From the NCBI RefSeq assembly GCF_038618305.1, contig NZ_CP152017.1, positions 3,600,001-3,664,000 on the forward strand: a DNA stretch of 64,000 nucleotides. Direction: 5' to 3'. Below the pieces are notes generated by a model, which worked only from the letters and a program-made list of their open reading frames with translations, was not told the origin of the DNA and made no database searches. The position numbers were made by a program, and so were the translations under genes. This document shows positions 35,789 to 44,916 of the stretch, piece after piece. How positions within the stretch are numbered: the first letter of the stretch is position 1; every line of letters starts with the position of its first letter. This DNA comes from Sporosarcina sp. FSL K6-2383. GTDB taxonomy: Bacteria; Bacillota; Bacilli; Bacillales_A; Planococcaceae.

Positions 35789-37912
35789 TTAATAACGTAG
35801 TCCATGACCAAGTTTGTAGACATTGCCATCGCTATCCTTATAGGCATAGCTGAGGCCTTCAGGCATATACTTGTCCTTGTCATAGCCCGGTACATCATTT
35901 CTCGATACACACTCACCATTCTGATAAACAGCAATGACTTGATCGCTTGCAGGCAATGTCAATGGTAGAACGCCTGCAGGATTACTATTTCCTGCGATCA
36001 CTTCAAACTGTGCATTGTAGAAGGTATCATATCCAACGATTAATGCGTCCGCCAATGGTTCAACATTTCCTAGTAACCATGGCAATGTCACATTCACACT
36101 AATGACTACTTTTCCACCACGGCTATGAATATTGTCTGCCACCTCTTGTAGATGATCCATGCCCGTTAGAGTTGTTTCTTGATACAATGAACCATCCAAA
36201 CCTGATACTACTTTATCTTCACAAATATCAAGTTCTAATAATCCTAGTGTTGCATCAAAATAGGATCCGGACTTTGGATGTATGAACATGATCGCGACGT
36301 CAGCTTCTACATAGTTATCAGTCAACGTAAATTGCCCAAGCTCTAAACATTCTTTTCTTGCCTTTTCAGTGTAAGCAGTTGCTCGTGTCGTATCCTTATG
36401 CAATACTTCCACGTAAACCTTTTTATTCGCCAGCTTTTCAGCTGTTAAAGGCAATGTCTGCTGTTGATTTTTAAGGACGGTAACAGATTTTTTATGTCCC
36501 TCATAAGCTGCATCCCAATTCGCTTTGTTACTAACGACAGCTGTCGCCGATTCTGGTGAATTATACGTACGATCATCAAAAAGACCTAGCGTGAACATTT
36601 CCGTAAGGAGTCGGACATTCGCTTCATTAATCCGTTTTTCACTAATCCAGCCTTTGCTAACGGCTAATTTAAGATTTTCGATATCTCCTGTATCCGCAAC
36701 GATATCTGTTCCAGCGTTGACAGCTTTAGCAAAACGTTCCGCCTCGCTCAGTTCTTCAACACCCCAGCTCATCTTATTGACGATACCACTATCACTATTT
36801 ATATAGCCTTTAAATCCAAGTTTATCTCTTAGAATATGGGTAATGAAATAATGATTAAATGTGAAGCCTACCTCTTCGAACGGAATATCTTCACCTTCGA
36901 ACTCTTGGACGACACTTTTCTTAATACTTGGGATAGAATAATACGGCATGATTGACGATGTACCATATTTTATTGCTGCTCTAAACGGCGGCAAATGATA
37001 CTTTTCTAGGCTTCCTGGAGTCGGGTACAGGTTCCACTTTCCTTCTACATAATGGGGATCAAATCCATTTTCCCTAGCTCCACCACCCGGGAAATGCTTC
37101 GTTGTCATCGCAATACTATCTCTTCCTAACTCTTCACCTTGGAAACCTACAACAAGGCGACCAATCGCGTCAGAAATAAATTCTGGATCTTCTCCAAACG
37201 TACCGTATGTCCGCTGCCATCTTGGATCTGTAACGGTATCCGCCATATACATATACCCTTTTCTTATCCCCGTAGCATTCCATTCTGCATGAGCAATTTT
37301 AGCAAATTCGCTAATCAACGATGCGTCTCCACCGTCTTTAATATCTCCTTGTGCTGCCGCTGCAAGTCCTAAAGTTCCAGGCCATGTAGAAAAAATACCA
37401 CCCGCATCATTCATTCCAAAAATAGGTTCAGCATTTTCATTTCTTGAATTAGACGCTATGATAACTGGGATACCTAAACGCGTTCCCTCAGCAACTTCAT
37501 TCATTTTATTAACCCACTCCGCCATTTCAGCTGGACTAAAGTTATCTCTTAAAATGAAGTGCCTTAAATTTCTTTTCGCAATCGTATGTGTGGAGCCATA
37601 AATTTTGGATGCAGCGAATATATTTTCGCCCTTTTCTACAACAGCATCATCCAACACACCATCATGACTGGTCTTCTCCTTATCTTCCTGAGCAAGTCCC
37701 ATCTTACGTGAATTAATGAGCATCATCCCAACCTTCTCGTCGATGTTCATCAATGACACTAAGTTTTCTGCACGCTCTTTCGGGCTCAAACGCCAATCCT
37801 TATAAGGTTCTAGCTTCCCGCTATTATTCAAGTCTTTAAATTTTAATCCATCCACTTCAATGATGTTCTTGACTCTGACCTCTAGATTGGGTTGTTTATG
37901 GTTCATTCCCAT
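35789..37912 (-). CDS. glycoside hydrolase family 3 enzyme
   Basis: A 707-residue beta-glycosidase without a signal peptide, so probably cytoplasmic. The N-terminal barrel has RLGIPVIIASNSRN, MTTKHFPGGGAREN and the catalytic aspartate in GYINSDSGIVNKMSWG. The C-terminal sandwich domain begins near KKSVTVLKNQQQTLPL. The protein ends DSDGNVYKLGHGLRY. The residue pattern fits beta-glucosidase or xylosidase types more than NagZ; the substrate is open. GGAGGCG precedes the ATG. A cre-like site and a divergent AraC gene lie upstream. A degraded relative of its end is at 27187. Confidence 0.88.
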   Translation of the reverse strand: MGMNHKQPNLEVRVKNIIEVDGLKFKDLNNSGKLEPYKDWRLSPKERAENLVSLMNIDEKVGMMLINSRKMGLAQEDKEKTSHDGVLDDAVVEKGENIFAASKIYGSTHTIAKRNLRHFILRDNFSPAEMAEWVNKMNEVAEGTRLGIPVIIASNSRNENAEPIFGMNDAGGIFSTWPGTLGLAAAAQGDIKDGGDASLISEFAKIAHAEWNATGIRKGYMYMADTVTDPRWQRTYGTFGEDPEFISDAIGRLVVGFQGEELGRDSIAMTTKHFPGGGARENGFDPHYVEGKWNLYPTPGSLEKYHLPPFRAAIKYGTSSIMPYYSIPSIKKSVVQEFEGEDIPFEEVGFTFNHYFITHILRDKLGFKGYINSDSGIVNKMSWGVEELSEAERFAKAVNAGTDIVADTGDIENLKLAVSKGWISEKRINEANVRLLTEMFTLGLFDDRTYNSPESATAVVSNKANWDAAYEGHKKSVTVLKNQQQTLPLTAEKLANKKVYVEVLHKDTTRATAYTEKARKECLELGQFTLTDNYVEADVAIMFIHPKSGSYFDATLGLLELDICEDKVVSGLDGSLYQETTLTGMDHLQEVADNIHSRGGKVVISVNVTLPWLLGNVEPLADALIVGYDTFYNAQFEVIAGNSNPAGVLPLTLPASDQVIAVYQNGECVSRNDVPGYDKDKYMPEGLSYAYKDSDGNVYKLGHGLRY

Positions 37913-37972
37913 TTTAACGCCTCCTCAGTATAGTCTTGCCCTAGTTATTCCCTTGCTCTATGCGCATTGAAT

Positions 37973-37989
37973 TTGATAACGCTTTCTTT
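37973..37989. promoter_or_regulatory. candidate cre (CcpA) site
   Basis: TTGATAACGCTTTCTT lies 61 bases upstream of the GH3 start, one base different from the cre-like site at 21473. Catabolite repression of the glycosidase would be in keeping. Confidence 0.45.
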
Positions 37990-38080
37990 TATACTATAAG
38001 AATAACAGCAAAAAATTAAAAATATATAGCGTTTATTGCTTAAAATATTGTAAATGTTGCTGTGTAGGAGATGGTGTCAT

Positions 38081-38989
38081 ATGAAGCAATCTGATTTAAT
38101 TCCAGTCGTCAATAAAGGGTTTGAAATAAATTACTTTAGTAAAAAAAATCATTCCCAAGGTTGGTTCAAAAAATTTAACGAATCATCTGAGGACTTTTCC
38201 CAATGGGAGTCTTTATTCCAATTGCACAGGCATGATGTTTTGGAGGTTCTTGTCTTTTTAAATGGCGAGTGTAAATTCTTTTGTGAAGGGAAGACATATT
38301 CCTTGCGGCGAGGAGACGTTGTGGTCATCCCTCCTTACGCTGTACACAAAGCTACTGTTAAGCATATGGATAGTTACGAACGCATAATTGTTAGCGTGAG
38401 CGAGCAGTTAATGGACGACTTTCTATCCAGCTCACCATCTATGAAAGAAAATATTGTTAATCAAAAGACACAAAGCTCGCACGTATTGCATCTGCATGAA
38501 AAAAAACTCCAAGACGTACATTTTCTACTCAATGAAATAAATCATAAAATTATAAATGAAGAAGAAAACTTTCCTTTCACCATAAATTATCAGTTGTTTC
38601 AGGCTCTTCAAATACTCTTTGATCCCACAAGTAGTATGCCCAACCTTAGCAACAACAATAAACTAGACCAACGATTCGTATCTATACTAGAATATATTGA
38701 ATTACATTTGACTGAACCGGATTTAAGCTTAGACAAAGTATCTACTCATTTTCATTTGAATAAATACTATTTCTCTCATTACTTTAAAAAGAACATGAAC
38801 CTCCCCTTTTACCGTTATGTATCACTGAAGCGTCTATCCTTTGCTGTAACGATGATTAAACAAAATCAGCTCCCCATTGAGGAAGTAGCCTTGAAATGCG
38901 GTTTTCTAGATTATTCAAGTTTCTATAGGCTCTTCAAAAAGGAATACAATCTTTCACCAAAAAAGTTACAAATGGAATATAAAAATTAA
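38081..38989 (+). CDS. AraC-family regulator with cupin sensor domain
   Basis: A 302-residue regulator. Residues about 40-110 form a cupin-type sugar-sensing fold (LHRHDVLEVLVFLNGECKFF, GDVVVIPPYAVHKA). The C-terminal 100 residues are the AraC double helix-turn-helix (PDLSLDKVSTHFHLNKYYFSHYFKK and IEEVALKCGFLDYSSFYRLFKKEYN). The ATG at 38081 is preferred. It is divergent from the GH3 gene and probably controls it. Its stop codon lies inside the direct repeat that flanks element copy 3. Confidence 0.9.
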   Translation: MKQSDLIPVVNKGFEINYFSKKNHSQGWFKKFNESSEDFSQWESLFQLHRHDVLEVLVFLNGECKFFCEGKTYSLRRGDVVVIPPYAVHKATVKHMDSYERIIVSVSEQLMDDFLSSSPSMKENIVNQKTQSSHVLHLHEKKLQDVHFLLNEINHKIINEEENFPFTINYQLFQALQILFDPTSSMPNLSNNNKLDQRFVSILEYIELHLTEPDLSLDKVSTHFHLNKYYFSHYFKKNMNLPFYRYVSLKRLSFAVTMIKQNQLPIEEVALKCGFLDYSSFYRLFKKEYNLSPKKLQMEYKN

Positions 38990-39435
38990 TGTCTGTTGAT
39001 TAACCAAACTTAATCAAATAATGTGCAATCTAAGTTCAATCGCTTTTTAGTTCGCTTTGGATGAAACAACTTCTATACAATAACCGTGCTATTTTCATGT
39101 ATGGGGATGCGACTTCGCCGCATCCCCATACATTATTTTCGGCAATCGTATGATGGTAGTTCATCCGTCGCTCTCCAAAAACGTAGATACACGAAGTGCT
39201 AATATTTTTTAGGACGAGGGAATAGAGGGCTTCTTAACTAGAGAGGGCCGCCAAAGATACAATTTTGGCGGCAGAAGCTATCTTCATCATTTCTACCATT
39301 ATTATTTTAAACCCTATCATTTTCTTCTAAAGTGTTTCGCAACATGAAAAAGTAAGGCTGTTTTCGTATAGATTGTTGCTTTTTTGACCAGACTGTTAAA
39401 ATGTTGATACAATACGGTTAAGAAGGCGTTCAAGT

Positions 39436-40443
39436 ATGTGGACAGATGTATATGAAGACTTCAGCGATTTAACCAAATCAGAGCAATTGGCATTGTTTAA
39501 AGCAATGAAACAAGACTTATTTCCAGATGACCCCGATAAAATCACATCACTACTCAAAAGCATTCGTGAAGCATGCTTTGCTTCTGGTTTGGGTTGCGTT
39601 CATTGTGGGAGTAAATCAGTCAAACGTAATGGCAAATATCGCTCAAGACAACGGTACCTGTGTAGTGATTGCGATAAATCTTTTAACGATATGACAAACA
39701 CGCCATTTTCAGGCTCACATTACCCCGAGAAGTGGGTCAAATACATTGAACTGATGGTTGAAGGCTATACACTGCCGAAAATCGCCAAACGCCTACAAAT
39801 CCATATATCTACGGCTTTTTACTGGAGACATAAAATCCTGAATGCATTAGGAAGCCAAGGCTTTAATCAACTACAAGGTATCGTTGAAAGTGATGAAACC
39901 TTCTTTCGTGAGTCCATGAAAGGAAAGGAAATCACTCACAGAAAAGCGAAAAAACGTGGGGAGAAAGACGAAAAGCGTGGGATATCCAACCTCAAAATTG
40001 CCGTTGTGGTCGCACAAGACCGAAATGGAAGTGTGATTGCTCGTATTGCGGGAAGAGGTCGCCCCAAAGCCGAAGAAATTGACACGGTGATAGGTGAATA
40101 CATTCACCCATCTGCTTTGCTATGTACAGATACAGCCACGAACTACAAGAAGTTCGCCAAAATAAAGGGACTCAAGCACGAAACGGTAAATGAACGTCAA
40201 AAACAGCGTGTTAAGAAGGGTATCTATCACATCCAACACGTCAACAACTTCCACAATCGTTTAAAGGCTTGGATGGTACGTTTTCAAGGAGTTGCCACTA
40301 AGTACCTTGACAACTACCTTTACTGGTTCCGTTGGCTTGAAATAGACAAACAAATAGCATTTGATGAACGAGTCAAACAAATGCTTGTTTCTGCTTGTCG
40401 AAAGTCAAATTACTATACAGTAGAAATGTTAAGATGTCCTTAA
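39436..40443 (+). CDS. IS1595-family (ISXO2-like) transposase
   Basis: A 335-residue transposase. The N-terminal zinc-binding part has CVHCGSKSVKRNGKYRSRQRYLCSDC. A helix-turn-helix follows (LPKIAKRLQIHISTAFYWRHKIL). The catalytic ISXO2-like domain contains VESDETFFRES, LLCTDTATNYKKFA and the late HVNNFHNRLKAWMVRFQGVATKYLDNYLYWF block. The reading frame is intact and the ends match, so it may still be active. AAGAAGG precedes the ATG. Confidence 0.93.
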   Translation: MWTDVYEDFSDLTKSEQLALFKAMKQDLFPDDPDKITSLLKSIREACFASGLGCVHCGSKSVKRNGKYRSRQRYLCSDCDKSFNDMTNTPFSGSHYPEKWVKYIELMVEGYTLPKIAKRLQIHISTAFYWRHKILNALGSQGFNQLQGIVESDETFFRESMKGKEITHRKAKKRGEKDEKRGISNLKIAVVVAQDRNGSVIARIAGRGRPKAEEIDTVIGEYIHPSALLCTDTATNYKKFAKIKGLKHETVNERQKQRVKKGIYHIQHVNNFHNRLKAWMVRFQGVATKYLDNYLYWFRWLEIDKQIAFDERVKQMLVSACRKSNYYTVEMLRCP

Positions 40444-40446
40444 AGG

Positions 40447-41016
40447 TTAATTATTAGGGTCATATTTGTTGCTTCCAGGAAGTTTCTTGATTTTATTCCA
40501 GGCTTCAATTGCTTCTGCACGAGTTTTACCTTGATTCTTCGGGTCAGCAAAAAAGTCACGAGTGAATTGATTGTATTCAAATTGAGGTGCAATCTTTTTC
40601 TTGAATGTGGGGTCTTTCTTTCGTTCTTCTTCCTCATACCAAGCATTTACAACATCACGATACGTTTTTCCTACGTTACTTTTAAAGTAGTTTTGGATAT
40701 ACGTTGAAAAATGAAATTTGGGAATAGTCGCCTTGAAAAAGGCTCTTACATCTTGACTACAACGATGGTTTTCAGTAATAACTGTATCGAGACTTAAATC
40801 AACTTGTGGTTTTATTTTCTTGTTTATACTTGATTTTCTGATAGTTTTTTTTATCTCTCCTGTTTGAAGAAATGTCTCAATCCTATCTGAAATCTCTATT
40901 TTCGAGCCAGAAGAACTAATTCCGCTTTCTCTGCAAAATGCTTGCAATTCTTCTTTTAACCAATAGAAATCTTTAAAACTCTGGAAACTAATATCTTTCG
41001 TTAGATTAGGTCTCAA
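40447..41016 (-). CDS. SAP-domain passenger protein of the IS
   Basis: A 189-residue protein lying wholly inside the IS, tail to tail with the transposase at a 3-base distance. The N-terminal 50 residues resemble a SAP helix-hairpin DNA-binding motif (LKEELQAFCRESGISSSGSKIEISDRIETFL). Two later segments are alike: FSTYIQNYFKSNVGKTYRDVVNAWYEEE and FTRDFFADPKNQGKTRAEAIEAWNKIK, which recall the DUF6434 type. I place the start at a TTG after GGAGGTG. It may help transposition, bind target DNA or be cargo; no function is known to me. Confidence 0.75.
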   Translation of the reverse strand: MRPNLTKDISFQSFKDFYWLKEELQAFCRESGISSSGSKIEISDRIETFLQTGEIKKTIRKSSINKKIKPQVDLSLDTVITENHRCSQDVRAFFKATIPKFHFSTYIQNYFKSNVGKTYRDVVNAWYEEEERKKDPTFKKKIAPQFEYNQFTRDFFADPKNQGKTRAEAIEAWNKIKKLPGSNKYDPNN

Positions 41017-41523
41017 TAGAATCACCTCCAATTATACTTAATCACATTATAGAACAACCGTTCCTGAAAATCAAAAATAATAATATCCAATAGCAATATA
41101 CTTTACGAAAACAGCCAAAAGTAAAGACTTTATTCAATGTCCAATAGTTCCCGAAATTGTATCTTCTGGAACTTACATACTTTTACAATGTCATCTATTC
41201 TTTTCTTTTCTTTTCTTTCCAAGTACCTATATTATTCATTTGAGCATTGGAGGTTTGCGACAGGCAATGATGCACAATAGGATAATCGATAACTGCGTTT
41301 CCGGTAATGACGGAGTCATTGCTGGAAACATGATTCCTACGGTTATTTTATCGTCCATCCATTGCCGAAAGTAAGCCGGAAATGCCCAAGTCAACAGGAA
41401 GTTTTCTGATTCTTGCTTTCTAGTTTTAATTATAAGTAAATGGTTAATAAGCAGACGTGATAAAAATTATAAGTAGGTCGCGTCTAGTACATCACTCATC
41501 CAAGCATATCGCCAGTACAAAGA

Positions 41524-41556
41524 AAGAGCATCCTCATAAACGGGATGCTCTTTCAC
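41524..41556 (-). terminator. terminator of the oligopeptide operon
   Basis: GAAAGAGCATCC pairs with GGATGCTCTTTC just beyond the binding-protein stop; the T-rich tail on the minus strand is short. Confidence 0.65.
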
Positions 41557-41562
41557 TTTTAT

Positions 41563-43377
41563 TTATTTAGTTGCCTTGTATTTCTCTAAAAACTCTTTTG
41601 CTTTTGCAGCATCCGCGACAAGCTCATTACCTGTATTCACAAGTGGGCTTACTGTAGAAAATGCTTTTTTCTTATTCCCTTGGTAATAGCTTAAGAATTC
41701 ATCTTGATTGATTGAATAGAGCACTGCTTTTCTTAAATCATCGCTTGTCGCAACTTCACGATCTGCGGTGTTGAAAAGCAAGTATGATACAGCATTGCTG
41801 TCATTCTTTTGCAAGAACAGCTTCTCATCATTCTCAACCAGTTCATACTTTGTTTCCGGTACGCCATTGAATAAGTGAATTTCGCCATTTCGTAATGCAG
41901 ATAATGAACTATCTGCATCTGCGATGAAACGCACAACGACATTTGAAATGAGTGGTTCAAAATCAGTTCCAGGTCGGTACCCTGGATTTTTCACGAAATC
42001 AGCTTCGTAGTCATTCTTTTTCACCAAAATGTAAGGACCACTTGCATACAACGTATTGTTATAGCTTGCACCTTCCGTAACGGTATTTTGATCACCGTAT
42101 GGGATATCTTTGTTCACGTCAAATGCTGCAACATCATAGGTATTAATACTCTCAACTTGTATTTTCGAAACAATTCCCGCAGATTGATGCGCCAAATAAT
42201 TCAATACTTGTGGGAAAGGTTCAGTCGTTGTCATTTTGATAACTTGGTATTTTCCTTCTTCACTATTTGCCTGTGTTTTATCTTCAACAAGTTCTGAAAT
42301 TTTTACATCTAGGCCTTCTTCAAGCGCCTCTTTAACCGTCCCACTACCATCTGATTGTTGGACTTGATCGAGAACAGCAAGATCTGTTACAACTTCCGCG
42401 TCTTTAATATGCTCATGCAAACTATATGTCCGGTGATCAGGAACGGAGTCTTTGTCTTTCGCCCGGTTCAATGAGAAAATCACATCATCTGCCCCTACAC
42501 GCTCTCCTGTATCTACAGCTTTCCCATCTGAAACTGCTGCAAAGTTGATATCATCTCGAAGAATGAAGTAATACTCAGAATTTCCTTCAGCAATACTGTG
42601 ATTATAAGAGAGTGAACCATCTGAAACGACAACATCATCGTCCGTTAAATTGACAAGTCGAACATATAAATTGGTGTTTAACGTATTAATGGATCCGTCA
42701 TTTCCTTTAACTGGATCAAGCGACGTCAATGAACCCAATGCTTGTTGCGTGATTAAAGGCTCTGTCTCCCTCTTGGACGCATCATTAAAGTCAATTGTTT
42801 CCCATGCAATTGCACGTGATTTTGCAAGTCGAACCGTATCTACATTCAGCACTTCTTTATTAACCCCTTGTGCTTTGAAAGAATTATAAAGTGGTGCAAT
42901 ATAAGCTTTCTCTGCAACAAGCTGCTGTTCCAGTTGCTTATATGTCTCTACAAATTGATCTGGCGTTTCTGTACTTGCTTTATCGACTAGTTCATCCACT
43001 TTGGAATCGGCCAGAATACTATAATCGCCGCCTGTTTTGAATAAAGAACGGACTGCGTAGTCAGGATTTCCCGTAACTGTCGTCCAACTAGATACAGCAA
43101 CATCATAATTCCCCGCATCTTGTTGCGCTTTGAAACTACCATAATCAGGCTGGATATTTAATTCTACGTCGAAGCCGCTTTTAGTCAATTGATCTCGAAC
43201 GATATTCATGTCCTCTTCACTAGAACTCATACCAAGAACTTCAATGACAACCTGTGTATCGTCCTTAACGCCGCCTTTAGCCGGTTCATCTTTTTCATTA
43301 ACATCTGATTTTGTTTGCACACAACCAGCCAAAACCAATATCAATACGAGTAAGACTGGAAATAAAATTTTCTTCAT
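41563..43377 (-). CDS. OppA-type binding lipoprotein with apparently permuted domain order
   Basis: A 604-residue lipoprotein (signal FPVLLVLILVLAGC). After a short linker, residues about 42-200 read like the C-terminal lobe of family 5 peptide-binding proteins (VVIEVLGMSSSEEDMNIVRD, LTKSGFDVELNIQPDYGSF, YDVAVSSWTTVTGNPD, VDELVDKASTETPDQFVETY, YIAPLYNSF). Residues about 205-604 then read like the family's N-terminal part (LGSLTSLDPVKGNDGSINT, YYFILRDDINF, VGADDVIFSLNRAKDKDS, YASGPYILVKKNDYEADFV, DLRKAVLYSINQDEFL). It ends where the normal lobe would follow. This looks like circular permutation. Two permease genes lie upstream in the same operon. Confidence 0.82.
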   Translation of the reverse strand: MKKILFPVLLVLILVLAGCVQTKSDVNEKDEPAKGGVKDDTQVVIEVLGMSSSEEDMNIVRDQLTKSGFDVELNIQPDYGSFKAQQDAGNYDVAVSSWTTVTGNPDYAVRSLFKTGGDYSILADSKVDELVDKASTETPDQFVETYKQLEQQLVAEKAYIAPLYNSFKAQGVNKEVLNVDTVRLAKSRAIAWETIDFNDASKRETEPLITQQALGSLTSLDPVKGNDGSINTLNTNLYVRLVNLTDDDVVVSDGSLSYNHSIAEGNSEYYFILRDDINFAAVSDGKAVDTGERVGADDVIFSLNRAKDKDSVPDHRTYSLHEHIKDAEVVTDLAVLDQVQQSDGSGTVKEALEEGLDVKISELVEDKTQANSEEGKYQVIKMTTTEPFPQVLNYLAHQSAGIVSKIQVESINTYDVAAFDVNKDIPYGDQNTVTEGASYNNTLYASGPYILVKKNDYEADFVKNPGYRPGTDFEPLISNVVVRFIADADSSLSALRNGEIHLFNGVPETKYELVENDEKLFLQKNDSNAVSYLLFNTADREVATSDDLRKAVLYSINQDEFLSYYQGNKKKAFSTVSPLVNTGNELVADAAKAKEFLEKYKATK

Positions 43378-43406
43378 ATGCTTTTTCCTCCTTCAATTGT
43401 GTTCGT

Positions 43407-44909
43407 TTAATCTAACTTCGGATCTAATGCATCCCGTAAACCGTCTCCCAAAAAGTTGAATGACAGCACGAGGGCAATAATCGCAAGTCCAGGAAAAATA
43501 GCCAAATAGGAATGGGATTCAAGATAGGTACTACCAATCTTTAGTATATTCCCCCACTCCGGAATATGTGGCTCTACGCCAAGTCCTAAATAACTTAAAC
43601 TGCTTGTCGCAATGACTGCACTCCCTATTGTCAATGTCGACTTCACAATCATCGGTGCAAGTGAATTCGGCACAATTTGTTTAAATATAATCGAAAAATC
43701 CGATGTCCCAAGTGCACGTGCCGAATCGACAAAGTCATAGTTCGATACCATCAATACATTCGCCCGCATCGTTCTAGCATATGTCGGGATGGACCCAACG
43801 CTGAGTGCGATAATAAGATTTGTTGTATTGGCGCCAAAAGCTGCAATAATAGCAATCGCCAATAGGATTCCAGGAATGGCATATAAAATATCCAGTAGCC
43901 GCATAATGATATTATCCGTTCGATTACTATAATAACCAGCAATTGCTCCTAAAAATCCTCCGATAATGACTGGAATGGCGGTGGAGGCAAATCCAACAAG
44001 CAAGGATATTCTTGCACCGAATATGATTCTTGAAAATAAATCTCGTCCGAAATTATCAGTCCCTAATGGATAGGCAAGGCTCGGGCTCTGCAATAGATTT
44101 CCATAATCATTATCCACTGCAAGATCATAATCAAAGGTGAATTTGCTAATGACTGAAATGGTAAGCAGCAGGATTATGAAAAACAAGCCCATGACCGCCG
44201 TGGAGTTACGTGTAATTTTCAACCACATCGTATTCCACTTTATAATCCTTGATTGATCGCGGCTTCTTGACTTCAGTAGCAAACTATAGCCTAGAATCAG
44301 TGCAAAAAGATTACCTGATAAAGCAGTAATTATAGTGACAATCGCAATCAAAGACATCAATGGCGAAGCCGTTGTATCATCTACAAATTTGATCACGAGT
44401 ATCAATGTAACTACATAAAAAGCTGTGATTCCTATTAAAACACCCATTGCCGGTAAAAATGTATCCGACACATATGGTTTGAATACATTAAGTGCAGATA
44501 TCGCAATTGCAAAAATCTGCGTGAGCAGCATATAAACGGCAAATGTATACTCCGGTGTTTTTTTCTTATTCAATAAACTAAATGCAAATGCAATGGTGAA
44601 AATATTTCCAGTACACAAGCTAAATAATTGAATGAAACCTAGGCGTCTTGTTGCCTTTTGAATATCACCGTATCTAGTTAAATCTCTTTTTACTCTCCAA
44701 GTAATGAATACTTGAATAAGCGTGAACACAGCATACGAAATAGAAAGGATAAGCATATTCCTGTTTATATCACCAGTTTTAAAATTGAAACTGTTCGAAA
44801 GAAAAATTACCGTCAAGGCCAGGGTAATAATCCATGTGAAAATGGACTGTGAATATTCCCCAGACAATTTTATAGCATGCCCTCTGGTTGATGTTGCTTT
44901 CATTTTCAC
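43407..44909 (-). CDS. DppC-like ABC permease with large N-terminal membrane extension
   Basis: A 500-residue protein. The last 290 residues are a DppC/OppC permease (YPLGTDNFGRDLFSRIIFGARISLLVG near residue 267 and the EAA loop DSARALGTSDFSIIFKQIVPNSLAPM near 390). The first 210 residues add about six hydrophobic segments not found in ordinary OppC proteins, which are near 300 residues. The extension shows no signature I recognise. It lies 7 bases from the DppB-like gene. Confidence 0.85.
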   Translation of the reverse strand: MKMKATSTRGHAIKLSGEYSQSIFTWIITLALTVIFLSNSFNFKTGDINRNMLILSISYAVFTLIQVFITWRVKRDLTRYGDIQKATRRLGFIQLFSLCTGNIFTIAFAFSLLNKKKTPEYTFAVYMLLTQIFAIAISALNVFKPYVSDTFLPAMGVLIGITAFYVVTLILVIKFVDDTTASPLMSLIAIVTIITALSGNLFALILGYSLLLKSRSRDQSRIIKWNTMWLKITRNSTAVMGLFFIILLLTISVISKFTFDYDLAVDNDYGNLLQSPSLAYPLGTDNFGRDLFSRIIFGARISLLVGFASTAIPVIIGGFLGAIAGYYSNRTDNIIMRLLDILYAIPGILLAIAIIAAFGANTTNLIIALSVGSIPTYARTMRANVLMVSNYDFVDSARALGTSDFSIIFKQIVPNSLAPMIVKSTLTIGSAVIATSSLSYLGLGVEPHIPEWGNILKIGSTYLESHSYLAIFPGLAIIALVLSFNFLGDGLRDALDPKLD

Positions 44910-44916
44910 ACCTTCT

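Larger units (their letters stand above)
39356..41116 (+). mobile_element. IS1595-family insertion sequence with passenger gene
   Basis: A 1,761-bp element. The ends are inverted: GGCTGTTTTCGTATAGATTG at the left and GGCTGTTTTCGTAAAGTATA as read inward from the right, 20 of 24 positions equal. The target duplication AAAAGTAA is exact (39348-39355 and 41117-41124). Eight-base duplications are the rule in this family. It carries a transposase and a convergent SAP-domain gene, and it interrupts element copy 3 at a site that can be rebuilt from copies 1 and 2. Confidence 0.93.
38989..41459 (-). mobile_element. structured non-coding element, copy 3 (inverted, split by an IS)
   Basis: The reverse complement of 38989-39355 plus 41125-41459 aligns with the elements at 11259 and 21574, about 700 bp once the insertion is removed. 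Ends are TGTCTGTTGATTAACC and GGTTAATAAGCAGACG. ATAAAAATTA flanks both sides (38979-38988 and 41460-41469), a likely target duplication. Hairpins lie at 39097-39133, 39248-39273, 41146-41173 and 41297-41329. The IS1595-like element sits in the middle. Confidence 0.82.
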
